Shown here: in pieces, positions 51,115 through 59,378 of the stretch
How the letters are laid out: every line of letters starts with the position of its first letter
Numbering within the stretch: the stretch's first letter is position 1
Assembly: GCF_024213195.1 (NCBI RefSeq)
Contig: NZ_JANAVF010000010.1
Location: forward strand, 1 to 64,000
Length of the DNA stretch: 64,000 nt
Source: Streptomyces sp. TBY4
Lineage (GTDB): Bacteria > Actinomycetota > Actinomycetes > Streptomycetales > Streptomycetaceae
Reading direction: 5' to 3'
Position numbers and translations under genes: made by a program
Notes under the pieces: model-generated
What the model was told of the DNA's origin: nothing
Seen by the model: only the letters and a program-made list of their open reading frames with translations
The model's database searches: none

Positions 51115-52704
51115 TCAGCCGACCGTGACGAAGACGCCGTGCCGGCCGCTCGCACCGTCCGGGATCGTGCGGGTCCGCAGCTCGGTCTGGACCTCGCCCC
51201 GGCCGTCCGTGGCGCGGACGGTCAGCCGGTGGCCCCCGGACGCGGCCTTCCAGTCGAAGGACCACTGGCGCCAGGTGTCGGCCGTGGCCGGCGCCGCGAG
51301 CGAGGCCTCCTGCCACGGCCCGTCGTCGACCTGGACCTCGACCCGCTCGATGCCCCGGTGCTGGGCCCACGCCACCCCGGCGACCGTCACCGTCCCGGCC
51401 GGGATCCGGGCGAAGGGCTTGGGCGTGTCGATCCGGGCCTGTGTCTTGACCGGCGCCCGGCGGGCCCAGCCGCGCTTGACCCAGTAGGGGTCGTAGGAGG
51501 CGAAGGTGGTGAGCTCGATCTCCCGGATCCACTTGCAGGCGGAGACGTAGCCGTAGAGGCCGGGTACCACCATCCGGACCGGGAAGCCGTGGGCGAAGGG
51601 GAGCGGTTCGCCGTTCATGGCGACGGCCAGCATCGCGTCCCGGCCGTCCATGACCTCCTCGACGGGGGTGCCCAGCGTCATCCCGTCGACCGAGCGGGCG
51701 ATCAGCTGGTCGGCCCGGCCGCCGTCCGAAGGCGCCCGGACACCCGCTTCCCGCAGCAGGTCCGACAGGCGTACGCCGAGCCAGCGCGCGGAGCCGGCGT
51801 AGGGGCCGCCGACCTCGTTGGACACGCAGGTGAGCGTGATGTCCCGCTCGATCAGAGGGCGTTGGAGGAGCTCGGCGAAGGAGTAGGAGAGCGGGCGGGA
51901 GACGCCCTTGCCGTGGATGCGCAGCCGCCAGGTGCCGGCGTCCACTGTGGGGACCACGAGTGCGGTGTCGACACGGTAGAACTCCTTGTTCGGTGTGGTG
52001 AAAGGGCTGACCCCGGGAATCCGCAGGGCCGCCCCGGCCGGGATCGGCGCGGCCGGCGAGGCGGGAGCGGGCAGCCGGACGGCCGCGCGGGAGGCGGCGG
52101 CGCCCTGGCCGCGCCGACCGGTCAGGGCCCGGCCGAGGGCGCCGGCGCCGGTGGAGGCGATGGCGGTGACCCCGGCGGCGAGGAGGAAGCCCCGCCGGTT
52201 CCAGGCGGCGGGGGTGCCGGTACCTCCGGTGCCGGTGTTTTCGGGGGCGGTTGCTCCGCCCGCCTTGCCCACCAGCAGGTACAGCACCAGTGCCCCGGTC
52301 ACCGCCCCCAGCAGCGAGGGCAGTACGTCCCCGGCCCCCGCCGCGTCGGGCCGGCCGAGCGCCGCCGCCGCGCCGAGGACGCCGAAGGCCAGGACGCCTG
52401 CCGCCCCCGTACGGCGGTGGCGCAGCGCGAACACGCCGAGCAGGGCCGCCAGGAGGCCGACGGTGGCGAGGATGCCGAGCTGGAGGACCAGCTTGTCGTT
52501 CTCGCCGAAGGTGCGGATGGCGAAGTCCTTGAGCGCTGCCGGAGTGCGGTCGATGGCCGCGCCGCCGATCACCGTGACCGGTCCGGCCTGCGGCCGCACC
52601 AGGGACGCGGTCAGCTCGGCGGCGGCCAGTGCCGCGTATCCCGCCAGCAGTCCGCTCGCCGCGGCGAGGGCGGCGCGCCCGGCTGTCCTTCGGTTGATGC
52701 TCAC
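51115..52704 (-). CDS. Membrane-anchored molybdopterin-dependent oxidoreductase (sulfite oxidase family)
   Basis: The 529-aa protein has four or so N-terminal membrane helices (about 10-155, including KLVLQLGILATVGLLAALLGVFALRH and GDVLPSLLGAVTGALVLYLLVG), then a periplasmic sulfite-oxidase-type domain. The molybdenum-ligating Cys is in ITLTCVSNEVGG; cofactor contacts lie in FAHGFPVRMVVPGLYGYVSACKWI and YWVKRGW. A C-terminal dimerisation domain (TVTVAGVAWAQHRGIERVEVQVDDGPW) follows. I prefer GTG 52704 to ATG 52713 because a SigK-like -10 element overlaps that ATG; transcription would start at or next to the GTG, giving a leaderless mRNA. The natural substrate is unknown. Confidence 0.9.
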   Translation of the reverse strand: MSINRRTAGRAALAAASGLLAGYAALAAAELTASLVRPQAGPVTVIGGAAIDRTPAALKDFAIRTFGENDKLVLQLGILATVGLLAALLGVFALRHRRTGAAGVLAFGVLGAAAALGRPDAAGAGDVLPSLLGAVTGALVLYLLVGKAGGATAPENTGTGGTGTPAAWNRRGFLLAAGVTAIASTGAGALGRALTGRRGQGAAASRAAVRLPAPASPAAPIPAGAALRIPGVSPFTTPNKEFYRVDTALVVPTVDAGTWRLRIHGKGVSRPLSYSFAELLQRPLIERDITLTCVSNEVGGPYAGSARWLGVRLSDLLREAGVRAPSDGGRADQLIARSVDGMTLGTPVEEVMDGRDAMLAVAMNGEPLPFAHGFPVRMVVPGLYGYVSACKWIREIELTTFASYDPYWVKRGWARRAPVKTQARIDTPKPFARIPAGTVTVAGVAWAQHRGIERVEVQVDDGPWQEASLAAPATADTWRQWSFDWKAASGGHRLTVRATDGRGEVQTELRTRTIPDGASGRHGVFVTVG

Positions 52705-52710
52705 AACCCT

Positions 52711-52738
52711 CATTCGGCGCGGGACCCCTCCCGGATGG
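52711..52738 (-). promoter_or_regulatory. SigK-like promoter for the molybdopterin oxidoreductase
   Basis: On the minus strand CCATCC (52738-52733) and CCGAATG (52717-52711) are 15 bases apart. They match the mycobacterial SigK consensus I remember (CCATCC and CCGAATS, spacing about 16-17). The GTG start is 7 bases past CCGAAT, so a leaderless transcript is expected. A SigK-like factor is encoded 750 bases away. Confidence 0.7.
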
Positions 52739-52942
52739 GCCGGTCATCCGATCAAGCGAAGATCTGCTGATGTGTTGACGGCTGGGGGCTGTACTCGCAC
52801 GCGGGCGGCGGCGCCGACAGCCGCCGCCCGCGCGGGTCCTCCGGGGACCGGCGGCGCTCAGGAACGGCGATCCGCTCCCCGCCGTCCGGAGGACCACCGG
52901 CCCGCCGCCGCCCCGTTGCCGGCGGCGGGCCGGAGTCAGGCG

Positions 52943-53182
52943 TCAGGCGTTGACACAGGTGTTGCCGAAGGAGGGGTTGAGCAGCCCGATCACGCTGACC
53001 GAGTTGCCGCACGCGTTGACCGGGATGTGGATCGGGATCTGGATCAGGTTGCCGGAGCCGACCCCCGGGGAGTGGGCGGCGAGGCCCTGGGCTCCGGCGT
53101 CGGCCGAGGCCGCCGAGGCCCCGCCCACGAGAAGGGCGCCCGAGGCGAGGGCGAGTACGGCACTCTGGAGGACACGCGACAC
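52943..53182 (-). CDS. chp: Short chaplin
   Basis: The 79-aa secreted protein has a signal peptide (VLQSAVLALASGALLVGGASAASA) and a single chaplin domain (GLAAHSPGVGSGNLIQIPIHIPVNACGNSVSVIGLLNPSFGNTCVN) with the two conserved cysteines. Short chaplins (ChpD-H type) are surface-active amyloid proteins that coat aerial hyphae and spores together with rodlins. GTG 53182 is supported by AAGGAG eight bases upstream. There is no sortase signal. It sits between the molybdopterin gene and the divergent sigma gene. Confidence 0.93.
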   Translation of the reverse strand: MSRVLQSAVLALASGALLVGGASAASADAGAQGLAAHSPGVGSGNLIQIPIHIPVNACGNSVSVIGLLNPSFGNTCVNA

Positions 53183-53468
53183 GACAGATCTCCTTGCTGG
53201 CGGTGCGGCGGCGGACTCCGGAACCCGTCGGGCCTCGACCTCACACCGCGCGGCGGCCCCGGAACGGGCCCGCAGCCCCCCTTCGGCCCGGACCCCCGGG
53301 GCGGTTTGGTCCCGGGGGCCCGGTTCCCCCGAACGGATGCCCTTTCGCGTGTGTGCCGGCCAATCCGCGCGCGCACCGGCTCCGAAGACAGGGTGAGACA
53401 GCAAGAACCGGCGCGCACCGCGACCCCCGCGGACGGGGAACGGGTGCGCCTGCCACGAAGGATCGTTC

Positions 53469-54080
53469 ATGCGATGGATGGACCGGCGAGAACCACTCGC
53501 AGAACCGGCGCGCCCGCCCGGGCCCGCGTCGGCCGCGGCCGAGCACGCGGAGCTGATGGCGCGCGTCGCGCAGGGTGACCAGGACGCCTTCTCCGCCCTC
53601 TACGACGCCGTGGCCGGAACCGTCTTCGGCATCGCGGTCAAGGTGGTGCGCGATCGCGCCCAGTCCGAGGAGGTCGCGCAGGAGGTGATGATCGACGTGT
53701 GGCGCCAGGCCGCCCGCTACCGCCCCGACCAGGGGAGCGTCATGGCCTGGGTGGCCACGATCGCCCATCGCCGGGCGGTCGACCGGGTGCGCTCCGCCCA
53801 GGCCGCGGCCAACCGCGAGCACGACGTGGGCGTACGCGGCCAGGAACGGCCCTTCGACGAGGTGAGCGAGCAGGTGGAGAGCCGGCTGGAACGCGATCAG
53901 GTCAAACGCTGCCTGCGCCGGCTGACCGAAATCCAGCGGCAGGCCGTCACCCTCGCCTACTACCAGGGCCTGACCTACCGTGAGGTCGCCGAGACCCTCC
54001 AGACTCCTCTTCCCACGATCAAGACCCGGATGCGCGACGGACTGATCCGCCTGCGCGACTGCATGGGGGTGACCACGTGA
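53469..54080 (+). CDS. sigK: SigK-like ECF RNA polymerase sigma factor
   Basis: The 203-aa group 4 sigma factor has region 2 (LMARVAQGDQDAFSALYDAVAGTVFGIAVKVVRDRAQSEEVAQEVMIDVWRQAARYRPDQGSVMAWVATIAHRRAVDRVR) and region 4 (RLTEIQRQAVTLAYYQGLTYREVAETLQTPLPTIKTRMRDGLIRLRD). The WVATIAHRRAVDRVR and YYQGLTYREVA stretches match SigK of mycobacteria as I recall them. It overlaps an RskA-like anti-sigma gene by four bases. The nearby fasciclin and oxidoreductase genes, one with a SigK-type promoter, are its probable regulon. Confidence 0.9.
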   Translation: MRWMDRREPLAEPARPPGPASAAAEHAELMARVAQGDQDAFSALYDAVAGTVFGIAVKVVRDRAQSEEVAQEVMIDVWRQAARYRPDQGSVMAWVATIAHRRAVDRVRSAQAAANREHDVGVRGQERPFDEVSEQVESRLERDQVKRCLRRLTEIQRQAVTLAYYQGLTYREVAETLQTPLPTIKTRMRDGLIRLRDCMGVTT

Positions 54081-54823
54081 AGCACGACGAAGAACTGCAC
54101 ACCCTCACCGCGGCCTACGTACTGGACGCGCTCGGCCCGGGTGAACAGGAGGCCTTCTCCCGGCACCTGGCCCACTGCGCGCCGTGCTCCGGGGACGTCG
54201 CGGAGTTCTCCGCGACCGCCGGCCGGCTGGCCGTCGCCGTGGCCCTCGTACCCCCGCCGCAGCTGAAGGCGGACGTGCTGGCCCGGATCGAGACCGTCCG
54301 CCAGGTGCCCCCGAGGGTAGGCGTCCGCCGCGCGGCCGGATTCCTGGACCGGCTCCCGCGCAGGGCAGGCGCCTTCGTCGTCGCCGCTTCCCTCGTAGGG
54401 GCGGCCCTCTTCGGCGGCGCCGCGCTCCACGAGAGCGGGCAGGCGGACCGGGCCCGTCAGGAGGCCCGGCAGGCCGAGGCGCGCAGCCAGGAGCTGCGGG
54501 CGGTGGTCACGTCTCCGGACGCCCGTACCGTCCACGGCCGCACCAGCGACGGAGCCGCCGCGACGGTGATCACCTCCGCCGCCCGCGACCGGGCCGTGTT
54601 CCTCACCGACCGGCTGCCGGCCGCGGGGGAGGGCCACACCTACCAGCTCTGGCTGGCCGACGGCGGCACGATGCGCCCGGCCGGGTTCCTCAGCGGCGAC
54701 GGGGCAGCCGTCATGGAGGGCGGCCTCGGCACCGCCACGGCGGTCGGCCTGACGCTGGAGCCCGCCGGCGGGTCACCGCAGCCGACGACCAGCCCCCTGG
54801 TCCTGCTGGCCCTGCCGGCGTAG
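54077..54823 (+). CDS. rskA: RskA-like anti-sigma-K factor
   Basis: The 248-aa membrane anti-sigma factor has an N-terminal zinc-binding domain (LHTLTAAYVLDALGPGEQEAFSRHLAHCAPCSGDVAEF), one membrane helix (AGAFVVAASLVGAALFGGAAL, about 97-117), a coiled-coil stretch and an RskA C-terminal domain (AVFLTDRLPAAGEGHTYQLWLADGGTMRPAGFLSGDG). It should hold the SigK-like factor inactive until regulated proteolysis. GTG 54077 lies within the sigma stop codon. Length is typical. Confidence 0.92.
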   Translation: MKHDEELHTLTAAYVLDALGPGEQEAFSRHLAHCAPCSGDVAEFSATAGRLAVAVALVPPPQLKADVLARIETVRQVPPRVGVRRAAGFLDRLPRRAGAFVVAASLVGAALFGGAALHESGQADRARQEARQAEARSQELRAVVTSPDARTVHGRTSDGAAATVITSAARDRAVFLTDRLPAAGEGHTYQLWLADGGTMRPAGFLSGDGAAVMEGGLGTATAVGLTLEPAGGSPQPTTSPLVLLALPA

Positions 54824-54868
54824 GGCGTACGGCGCATCCGGGCGGGTGATCGCGAGCGTCGGCTCCGG

Positions 54869-55870
54869 TCACCCGCCTGCTGCGTGCGAGGGCCGGCCGA
54901 ACAGCGCCGCCGCGTTCGTGTCGAGGATCGCCGCGGCGTCCCCGGGCGGCAGTCCCGACTCGCGGACGTAGGAGACGGCCCGCACGAACACCTCCCCGTC
55001 CTCGTAGGGGAAGTCCGTGCCGAGGACCAGGCGGTCCGCGCCGAAGGAGGCCGCCGCCGCGACCAGGGCGGGCCCGTGGCAGTGCGCGACGGTGTCGTAC
55101 CAGAGCCGGCGGGCCGCCACCGAGGGGAGCTCGGGCGTACCGGGGGACTCGAAGGCCAGGTGGTCGTCGAGCCGGCGCAGCAGCATCGGCAGCGCACCGC
55201 CCAGGTGGGAGGCGAGGATCCGCATCCGGGGATAGCGCAGGGGCAGGCCCGCGAGGATCAGGTGCATGACGGCCACCGTGTCCTCCACGGGTGCCCCGAC
55301 CATCCAGGTCATCCGGTGCCCGGTGATCAGGGGGCTGCCGGCGCCCTCGCCCGCCGGGTGGACGTACAGGACCGCGCCGCGCCGGTCGAGCTCCTCGTAC
55401 AGGGGGTGGAAGAGCGGGTCGGCCAGGGGCAGGCCGCGCACGGTCGTGGTGACGGCGGCGCCCACCATGCCGAGTTCGTCCAGGGCGTACGAGAGCTCGC
55501 GCAGCGCGGCGTCCACGTGCGGGAGCGGCAGCGCGGCGAAGGCCCGGAGCCGCCCGGGCCAGCGGGCGACCAGCCCGGCGTAGGACTCGTTCACCGCGCG
55601 GGCCAGCTCCACCGCGTCGGCCTCCCGGGGCAGGTGCGGCGACTGCGGGGGCACGGAGAGCACCTGGAGGGAGATCCCCGTCCGGTCCATCAGGGCGAAG
55701 CGGTGCGCGAGGTCGGCCGGTGTGTCGTCCGCGCCGATCCCGCGCTGGGTGTCCGTGCCGGTCAGGCCCAGCCGCTCCAGCCGGTCCAGGTAGGAGGGGG
55801 TCCAGAGGTGGGCGTGCACGTCGATGCGCCCGACCGGTGGCGCGGGCGGCGGCGCCGTTGAGGGGCTCAC
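54869..55870 (-). CDS. Amidohydrolase family 2 (ACMSD-like) protein
   Basis: The 333-aa metal-dependent hydrolase or decarboxylase has a TIM-barrel fold. It shows the metal motif IDVHAHLW (HxH), a middle His in LYVHPAGEG, the HLGGALPMLLRRLDDH segment, and the terminal Asp in VLGTDFPYEDG. Members include aminocarboxymuconate-semialdehyde decarboxylase and related aromatic-acid decarboxylases, so either hydrolysis or decarboxylation is possible. GTG 55870 is chosen since the domain starts at about residue 14. It converges on rskA and is divergent from the acyl-CoA synthetase gene, which may act in the same catabolic pathway. Confidence 0.88.
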   Translation of the reverse strand: MSPSTAPPPAPPVGRIDVHAHLWTPSYLDRLERLGLTGTDTQRGIGADDTPADLAHRFALMDRTGISLQVLSVPPQSPHLPREADAVELARAVNESYAGLVARWPGRLRAFAALPLPHVDAALRELSYALDELGMVGAAVTTTVRGLPLADPLFHPLYEELDRRGAVLYVHPAGEGAGSPLITGHRMTWMVGAPVEDTVAVMHLILAGLPLRYPRMRILASHLGGALPMLLRRLDDHLAFESPGTPELPSVAARRLWYDTVAHCHGPALVAAAASFGADRLVLGTDFPYEDGEVFVRAVSYVRESGLPPGDAAAILDTNAAALFGRPSHAAGG

Positions 55871-56024
55871 CCTTCGATGGAACGCCCTGCCCGCGGGCCC
55901 GGCCAATCGGGGCCGCCGCACACCGCCCCTGCGGGGGCTGGTCCCGGCCGCGGGCCGCGTGGATCATGAGGAGGCGCCGGAGCGATGGGGCCCCGGTGCC
56001 CGCCACCGAGCCCTGGGGGTCCAT

Positions 56025-57767
56025 GTGCCGTCCGTGCCGCCGTCCGAGTTCGTGCCCGCGTCGTCGTCCGTGCCCGTGCCCGCGTCGTCGTCCGTGCCCG
56101 TACCCGCTCTCGTGCCGTCGTCGTCCGTGCCGCCCGCGTCCTCCGCCGAGCCGAGCTACGCGTCCGGAGCGTCCGAGGTGCCGCTGCTGGGCGACACCAT
56201 CGGCGAGAACCTGGACCGCGCCGTCCGCGCGTTCCCCGGCCGCGACGCCCTCGTCGACATGGCCTCCGGGCGCCGGTGGACGTACGCGGAGTTCGCCGCC
56301 GACGTGGACGCCCTCGCCCTCGGCCTGCTGGACCTCGGGATCGCCAAGGGGGACCGGGTCGGGATCTGGGCCCCCAACCGCCCGGAGTGGACGCTGACTC
56401 AGTACGCCACCGCCCGGATCGGCGCGGTCCTCGTCACCGTGAACCCGGCCTACCGGTCCCACGAGCTGGAGTACGTCCTGCGCCAGTCCGGGATCCGGCT
56501 GCTGGTCGCCGCGGACCGGTTCAAGACCTCCGACTACGCGGCCATGATCGAGGAGGTCGGACCGCGCTGTCCGGACCTGGAGTTCACCGCCCTGCTCGAC
56601 GGCCCGCTCTGGAACTCCCTCCAGGAGCGCGGCCGATGCGCCGACCGGGCCGGACTGCTGCGCGCCCAGGCCGCACTGAGCCCGGACGACCCGATCAACA
56701 TCCAGTACACCTCGGGGACCACCGGCTTCCCCAAGGGGGCGACCCTCTCGCACCACAACATCCTCAACAACGCCTACTTCGTGGGCGAGTTGCTGCACTA
56801 CACCGAGCAGGACCGGGTCTGCATCCCGGTCCCCTTCTACCATTGCTTCGGCATGGTCATGGGGAACCTCGCCTGCACCAGCCACGGCGCGGCCATGGTC
56901 ATCCCCGCACCCGCCTTCGACCCCGGCGCCACCCTGGCCGCCGTCCAGGCGGAGGCCTGCACCTCGCTCTACGGGGTCCCCACCATGTTCATCGCCGAGC
57001 TGGCCCACCCGGACTTCGGGAGCTACGACCTCTCCAGCCTGCGCACCGGCATCATGGCGGGCTCGCCCTGCCCGGTCGAGGTGATGAAGGAGGTCATCGA
57101 CCGGATGGGCATGCGCGAGGTGTCCATCTGCTACGGCATGACGGAGACCTCCCCGGTCTCCACCCAGACCCGCGTGGACGACTCAGTGGAGCGCCGCGTC
57201 TCGACCGTGGGCCGGGTCGGACCGCACCTGGAGGTCAAGGTGGTCGACCCGGCCACCGGCCGGACCCTCCCGCGCGGCGAGCCCGGCGAACTGTGCACCC
57301 GGGGGTACTCGGTCATGCTCGGCTACTGGGACCAGCCCGAGCGCACCGCCGAAGCCGTCGACGCGGCCCGCTGGATGCACACCGGAGACCTCGCCGTCAT
57401 GGACGGGGACGGGTACCTCAGCATCACCGGCCGGATCAAGGACATGGTGATCCGCGGCGGCGAGAACCTGTACCCGCGCGAGATCGAGGAGTTCCTGCAC
57501 GCCCACCCCGACGTCATGGACGTCCAGGTGATCGGCGTCCCCGACCCGAAGTACGGGGAGGAGCTCATGGCATGGGTCCGGATGCGCGAGGGCGCCGAGC
57601 CGCTGACCGCGGCCGCCGTGCGGGCGTTCTGCGAGGGCCGGCTCGCCCACTTCAAGATCCCGCGCTACGTCCACGTCGTGGAGGAGTTCCCCATGACCGT
57701 GACGGGCAAGATCCGCAAGGTCGAGATGCGGGAGACGGCGGCCCGGCTGCTCGGCCAAGTGCTGTGA
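56025..57767 (+). CDS. FadD-like acyl-CoA synthetase (AMP-binding)
   Basis: This 580-aa adenylate-forming ligase activates a fatty or aromatic acid to its CoA thioester. Motifs are the P-loop YTSGTTGFPKGATLSHHN, YGMTETSPVS, WMHTGDLA, ITGRIKDMVIRGGENLYPREIEE, and the catalytic Lys in VTGKIRKVEMRE. The first 40 residues are an unusual low-complexity stretch built from repeats of VPASSSVPV, and several GTG codons there could be the start; 56025 has GGGGG five bases upstream. No ATG is available before the domain. It lies divergent from the amidohydrolase. Confidence 0.9.
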   Translation: MPSVPPSEFVPASSSVPVPASSSVPVPALVPSSSVPPASSAEPSYASGASEVPLLGDTIGENLDRAVRAFPGRDALVDMASGRRWTYAEFAADVDALALGLLDLGIAKGDRVGIWAPNRPEWTLTQYATARIGAVLVTVNPAYRSHELEYVLRQSGIRLLVAADRFKTSDYAAMIEEVGPRCPDLEFTALLDGPLWNSLQERGRCADRAGLLRAQAALSPDDPINIQYTSGTTGFPKGATLSHHNILNNAYFVGELLHYTEQDRVCIPVPFYHCFGMVMGNLACTSHGAAMVIPAPAFDPGATLAAVQAEACTSLYGVPTMFIAELAHPDFGSYDLSSLRTGIMAGSPCPVEVMKEVIDRMGMREVSICYGMTETSPVSTQTRVDDSVERRVSTVGRVGPHLEVKVVDPATGRTLPRGEPGELCTRGYSVMLGYWDQPERTAEAVDAARWMHTGDLAVMDGDGYLSITGRIKDMVIRGGENLYPREIEEFLHAHPDVMDVQVIGVPDPKYGEELMAWVRMREGAEPLTAAAVRAFCEGRLAHFKIPRYVHVVEEFPMTVTGKIRKVEMRETAARLLGQVL

Positions 57768-57788
57768 CGGGCGCTCACCGGCGGCCGG

Positions 57789-57857
57789 CCCGCCCGGTGT
57801 CCCGTACCGCGGTCGAGGCCGCAGCCGCGGTCGCCGCGGTACGCGGCACCGGGCGGG
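57789..57857. terminator. Bidirectional terminator between convergent genes
   Basis: CCCGCCCGGTG (57789-57799) pairs with CACCGGGCGGG (57847-57857), and the interior has a further GTACCGCGG/CCGCGGTAC stem. It separates the acyl-CoA synthetase and the PepSY-like gene. Confidence 0.6.
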
Positions 57858-57869
57858 TGCCGCAGCCGC

Positions 57870-58568
57870 TCAGCGGGCCGCTCCGGCGCCCCTCCCCGCG
57901 ACCGTGTTGCCCGTGACCGTCCCGTCGGTGCCGGACAGGGTCACGGCGTGCCGGACCCCGTCGGAGCCGAGGACCACCACGCGCCAGGCGCTCCCGCCGC
58001 CCTCCTGGGCGACCACGCGCAGCGCCTCGGCCTTGCCGCCCGGCACGGCGGCCTCCGCCTTCGCCAGGGCCTGGGCCGCAGGCAGCGCGGGCAGCGGTAC
58101 GGGGGCCCGGCCGGGCCCGTCAGCAGCGAACCCCTCCCCGCCGTCGGGGAGTCCCGGCGGCACCGCTCCGTCCGGCGGGAAGGCGTACCGCTCGCCCTTC
58201 TGACCGCGCAGGCCGGGCTTCCCGGGTTCGCCCGGCTTTCCGGGGCGCGCGGGAACCGGAGCCGTCATCTCGCCGCCGCGCTCCCGCTCGACGTCGAAGC
58301 GGTCCCACACCCGCTCCGCACGCGTGCGGCGCACATCGTGCTCGTGGCCCGCCGCGGCCCCCACCGCGACCCCGGCCCCGGCCGACGCCACCACCACGAG
58401 CCCGAGCGCCACCCAGCGCCCGCGCCCCTCACGGGCGAACCGGGTGAAGCGGGCGATCCGGGCGCCGCGCCCCGCCGCCTTGCCCGCCGGGCCGCCGCCC
58501 TCGCCGTTGCCCGCGGGGGACACGGCGGCCGGGGGGTATTCGGGCGGCTGCGGACTGGAATCGGTCAT
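57870..58568 (-). CDS. Membrane protein with collagen-like repeat and PepSY-like C-terminal domain
   Basis: The 232-aa protein has a 60-residue Pro/Gly-rich cytosolic tail, one membrane helix (WVALGLVVVASAGAGVAVGAAAG, about 55-77), and an external part. This part contains a short collagen-like GXY run (GKPGEPGKPGLRGQKGE) and a C-terminal domain resembling PepSY (ALPAAQALAKAEAAVPGGKAEALRVVAQEGGGSAWRVVVLGSDGVRHAVTLSGTDGTVTGN). PepSY domains often modulate proteases or sensor kinases. ATG 58568 has GAGGAG upstream. It is divergent from the OmpR/kinase pair and separated by repeated CTGAAG motifs, so it is probably their target or modulator. Confidence 0.8.
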   Translation of the reverse strand: MTDSSPQPPEYPPAAVSPAGNGEGGGPAGKAAGRGARIARFTRFAREGRGRWVALGLVVVASAGAGVAVGAAAGHEHDVRRTRAERVWDRFDVERERGGEMTAPVPARPGKPGEPGKPGLRGQKGERYAFPPDGAVPPGLPDGGEGFAADGPGRAPVPLPALPAAQALAKAEAAVPGGKAEALRVVAQEGGGSAWRVVVLGSDGVRHAVTLSGTDGTVTGNTVAGRGAGAAR

Positions 58569-58630
58569 CTGGATGCTCCTCGCGTTCTCCGGGCGACGCG
58601 CCCGGCTCGGCCGATCCTGCGAGCAGGATG

Positions 58631-58667
58631 CTGAAGCCCCGCTGAAGCGACCTGAAGAACCCTTCAG
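58631..58667. promoter_or_regulatory. Repeated CTGAAG boxes in a divergent promoter
   Basis: CTGAAG occurs at 58631-58636, 58642-58647 and 58652-58657, and its complement CTTCAG at 58662-58667. Spacings of 10-11 bases equal one helical turn, as for OmpR/PhoB-type direct-repeat sites. The downstream response regulator is the obvious candidate binder. Confidence 0.7.
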
Positions 58668-58700
58668 CAAGCCGGCGGCGCGACCTGAGAACCTTGCCCC

Positions 58701-59378
58701 ATGCGCGTACTGGTGGTCGAGGACGAGCGGCGGCTGGCCGCCGCCCTGCAACGGGGTCTGCGGGCCGAGGGCTTCACCGTGGACACGGCACACGACGGCC
58801 CGCAAGGCCTGTGGATGGCAGGAGAACACGACTACGACGCCATCGTGCTCGACATCATGCTGCCCGGCCTCAACGGCTACCGGGTCTGCGCCCGGCTGCG
58901 CGCGGCCGGCTGCGAGTCCGGCATCCTCATGCTCACCGCCAAGGACGGCGAGTACGACGAGGCCGAGGCCCTGGACACCGGGGCCGACGACTTCCTGTCC
59001 AAGCCCTTCTCCTACGTGGTCCTCGTGGCCCGGCTGCGGGCCCTGATCCGGCGCACGGGCCGCCGCAGCCCGCAGGTCATGGAGTTCGGCGACCTGGTCG
59101 TCGACCCGGCCCGGCAGCGCTGCACGCGGGGCGGCGTCGAAGCCCGGCTGACCGCGCGCGAGTTCGCGGTGCTGGTGCACCTGGCGCGCCGGGCCGGCGA
59201 GGTCGTACCCAAGCGGGACATCCTCGACCACGTCTGGGACACCGCCTACGAAGGCGACCTCAACGTGGTGGAGGTCCACGTCAGCGCCCTGCGCCGGAAG
59301 ATAGACGCGCCCTTCGGGCGGGCCGCCGTGGAGACCGTCCGGGGCGCCGGATACCGGCTGGCGGCCGACGGTGGCTGA
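58701..59378 (+). CDS. OmpR-family response regulator
   Basis: The 225-aa regulator has an N-terminal receiver domain (MRVLVVEDERRLAAALQRGLRAEGF; phosphorylated Asp in AIVLDIMLPGLNGY; Thr in MLTAKDG; Lys in DFLSKPFSY) and a C-terminal winged helix (LTAREFAVLVHLARRAGEVVPKRDILDHVWDTAYEGDLNVVEVHVSALRRKI). It overlaps the kinase gene by eight bases. The mRNA leader lacks a clear ribosome site. Binding to the CTGAAG boxes upstream would give autoregulation and control of the PepSY-like gene. Confidence 0.95.
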   Translation: MRVLVVEDERRLAAALQRGLRAEGFTVDTAHDGPQGLWMAGEHDYDAIVLDIMLPGLNGYRVCARLRAAGCESGILMLTAKDGEYDEAEALDTGADDFLSKPFSYVVLVARLRALIRRTGRRSPQVMEFGDLVVDPARQRCTRGGVEARLTAREFAVLVHLARRAGEVVPKRDILDHVWDTAYEGDLNVVEVHVSALRRKIDAPFGRAAVETVRGAGYRLAADGG

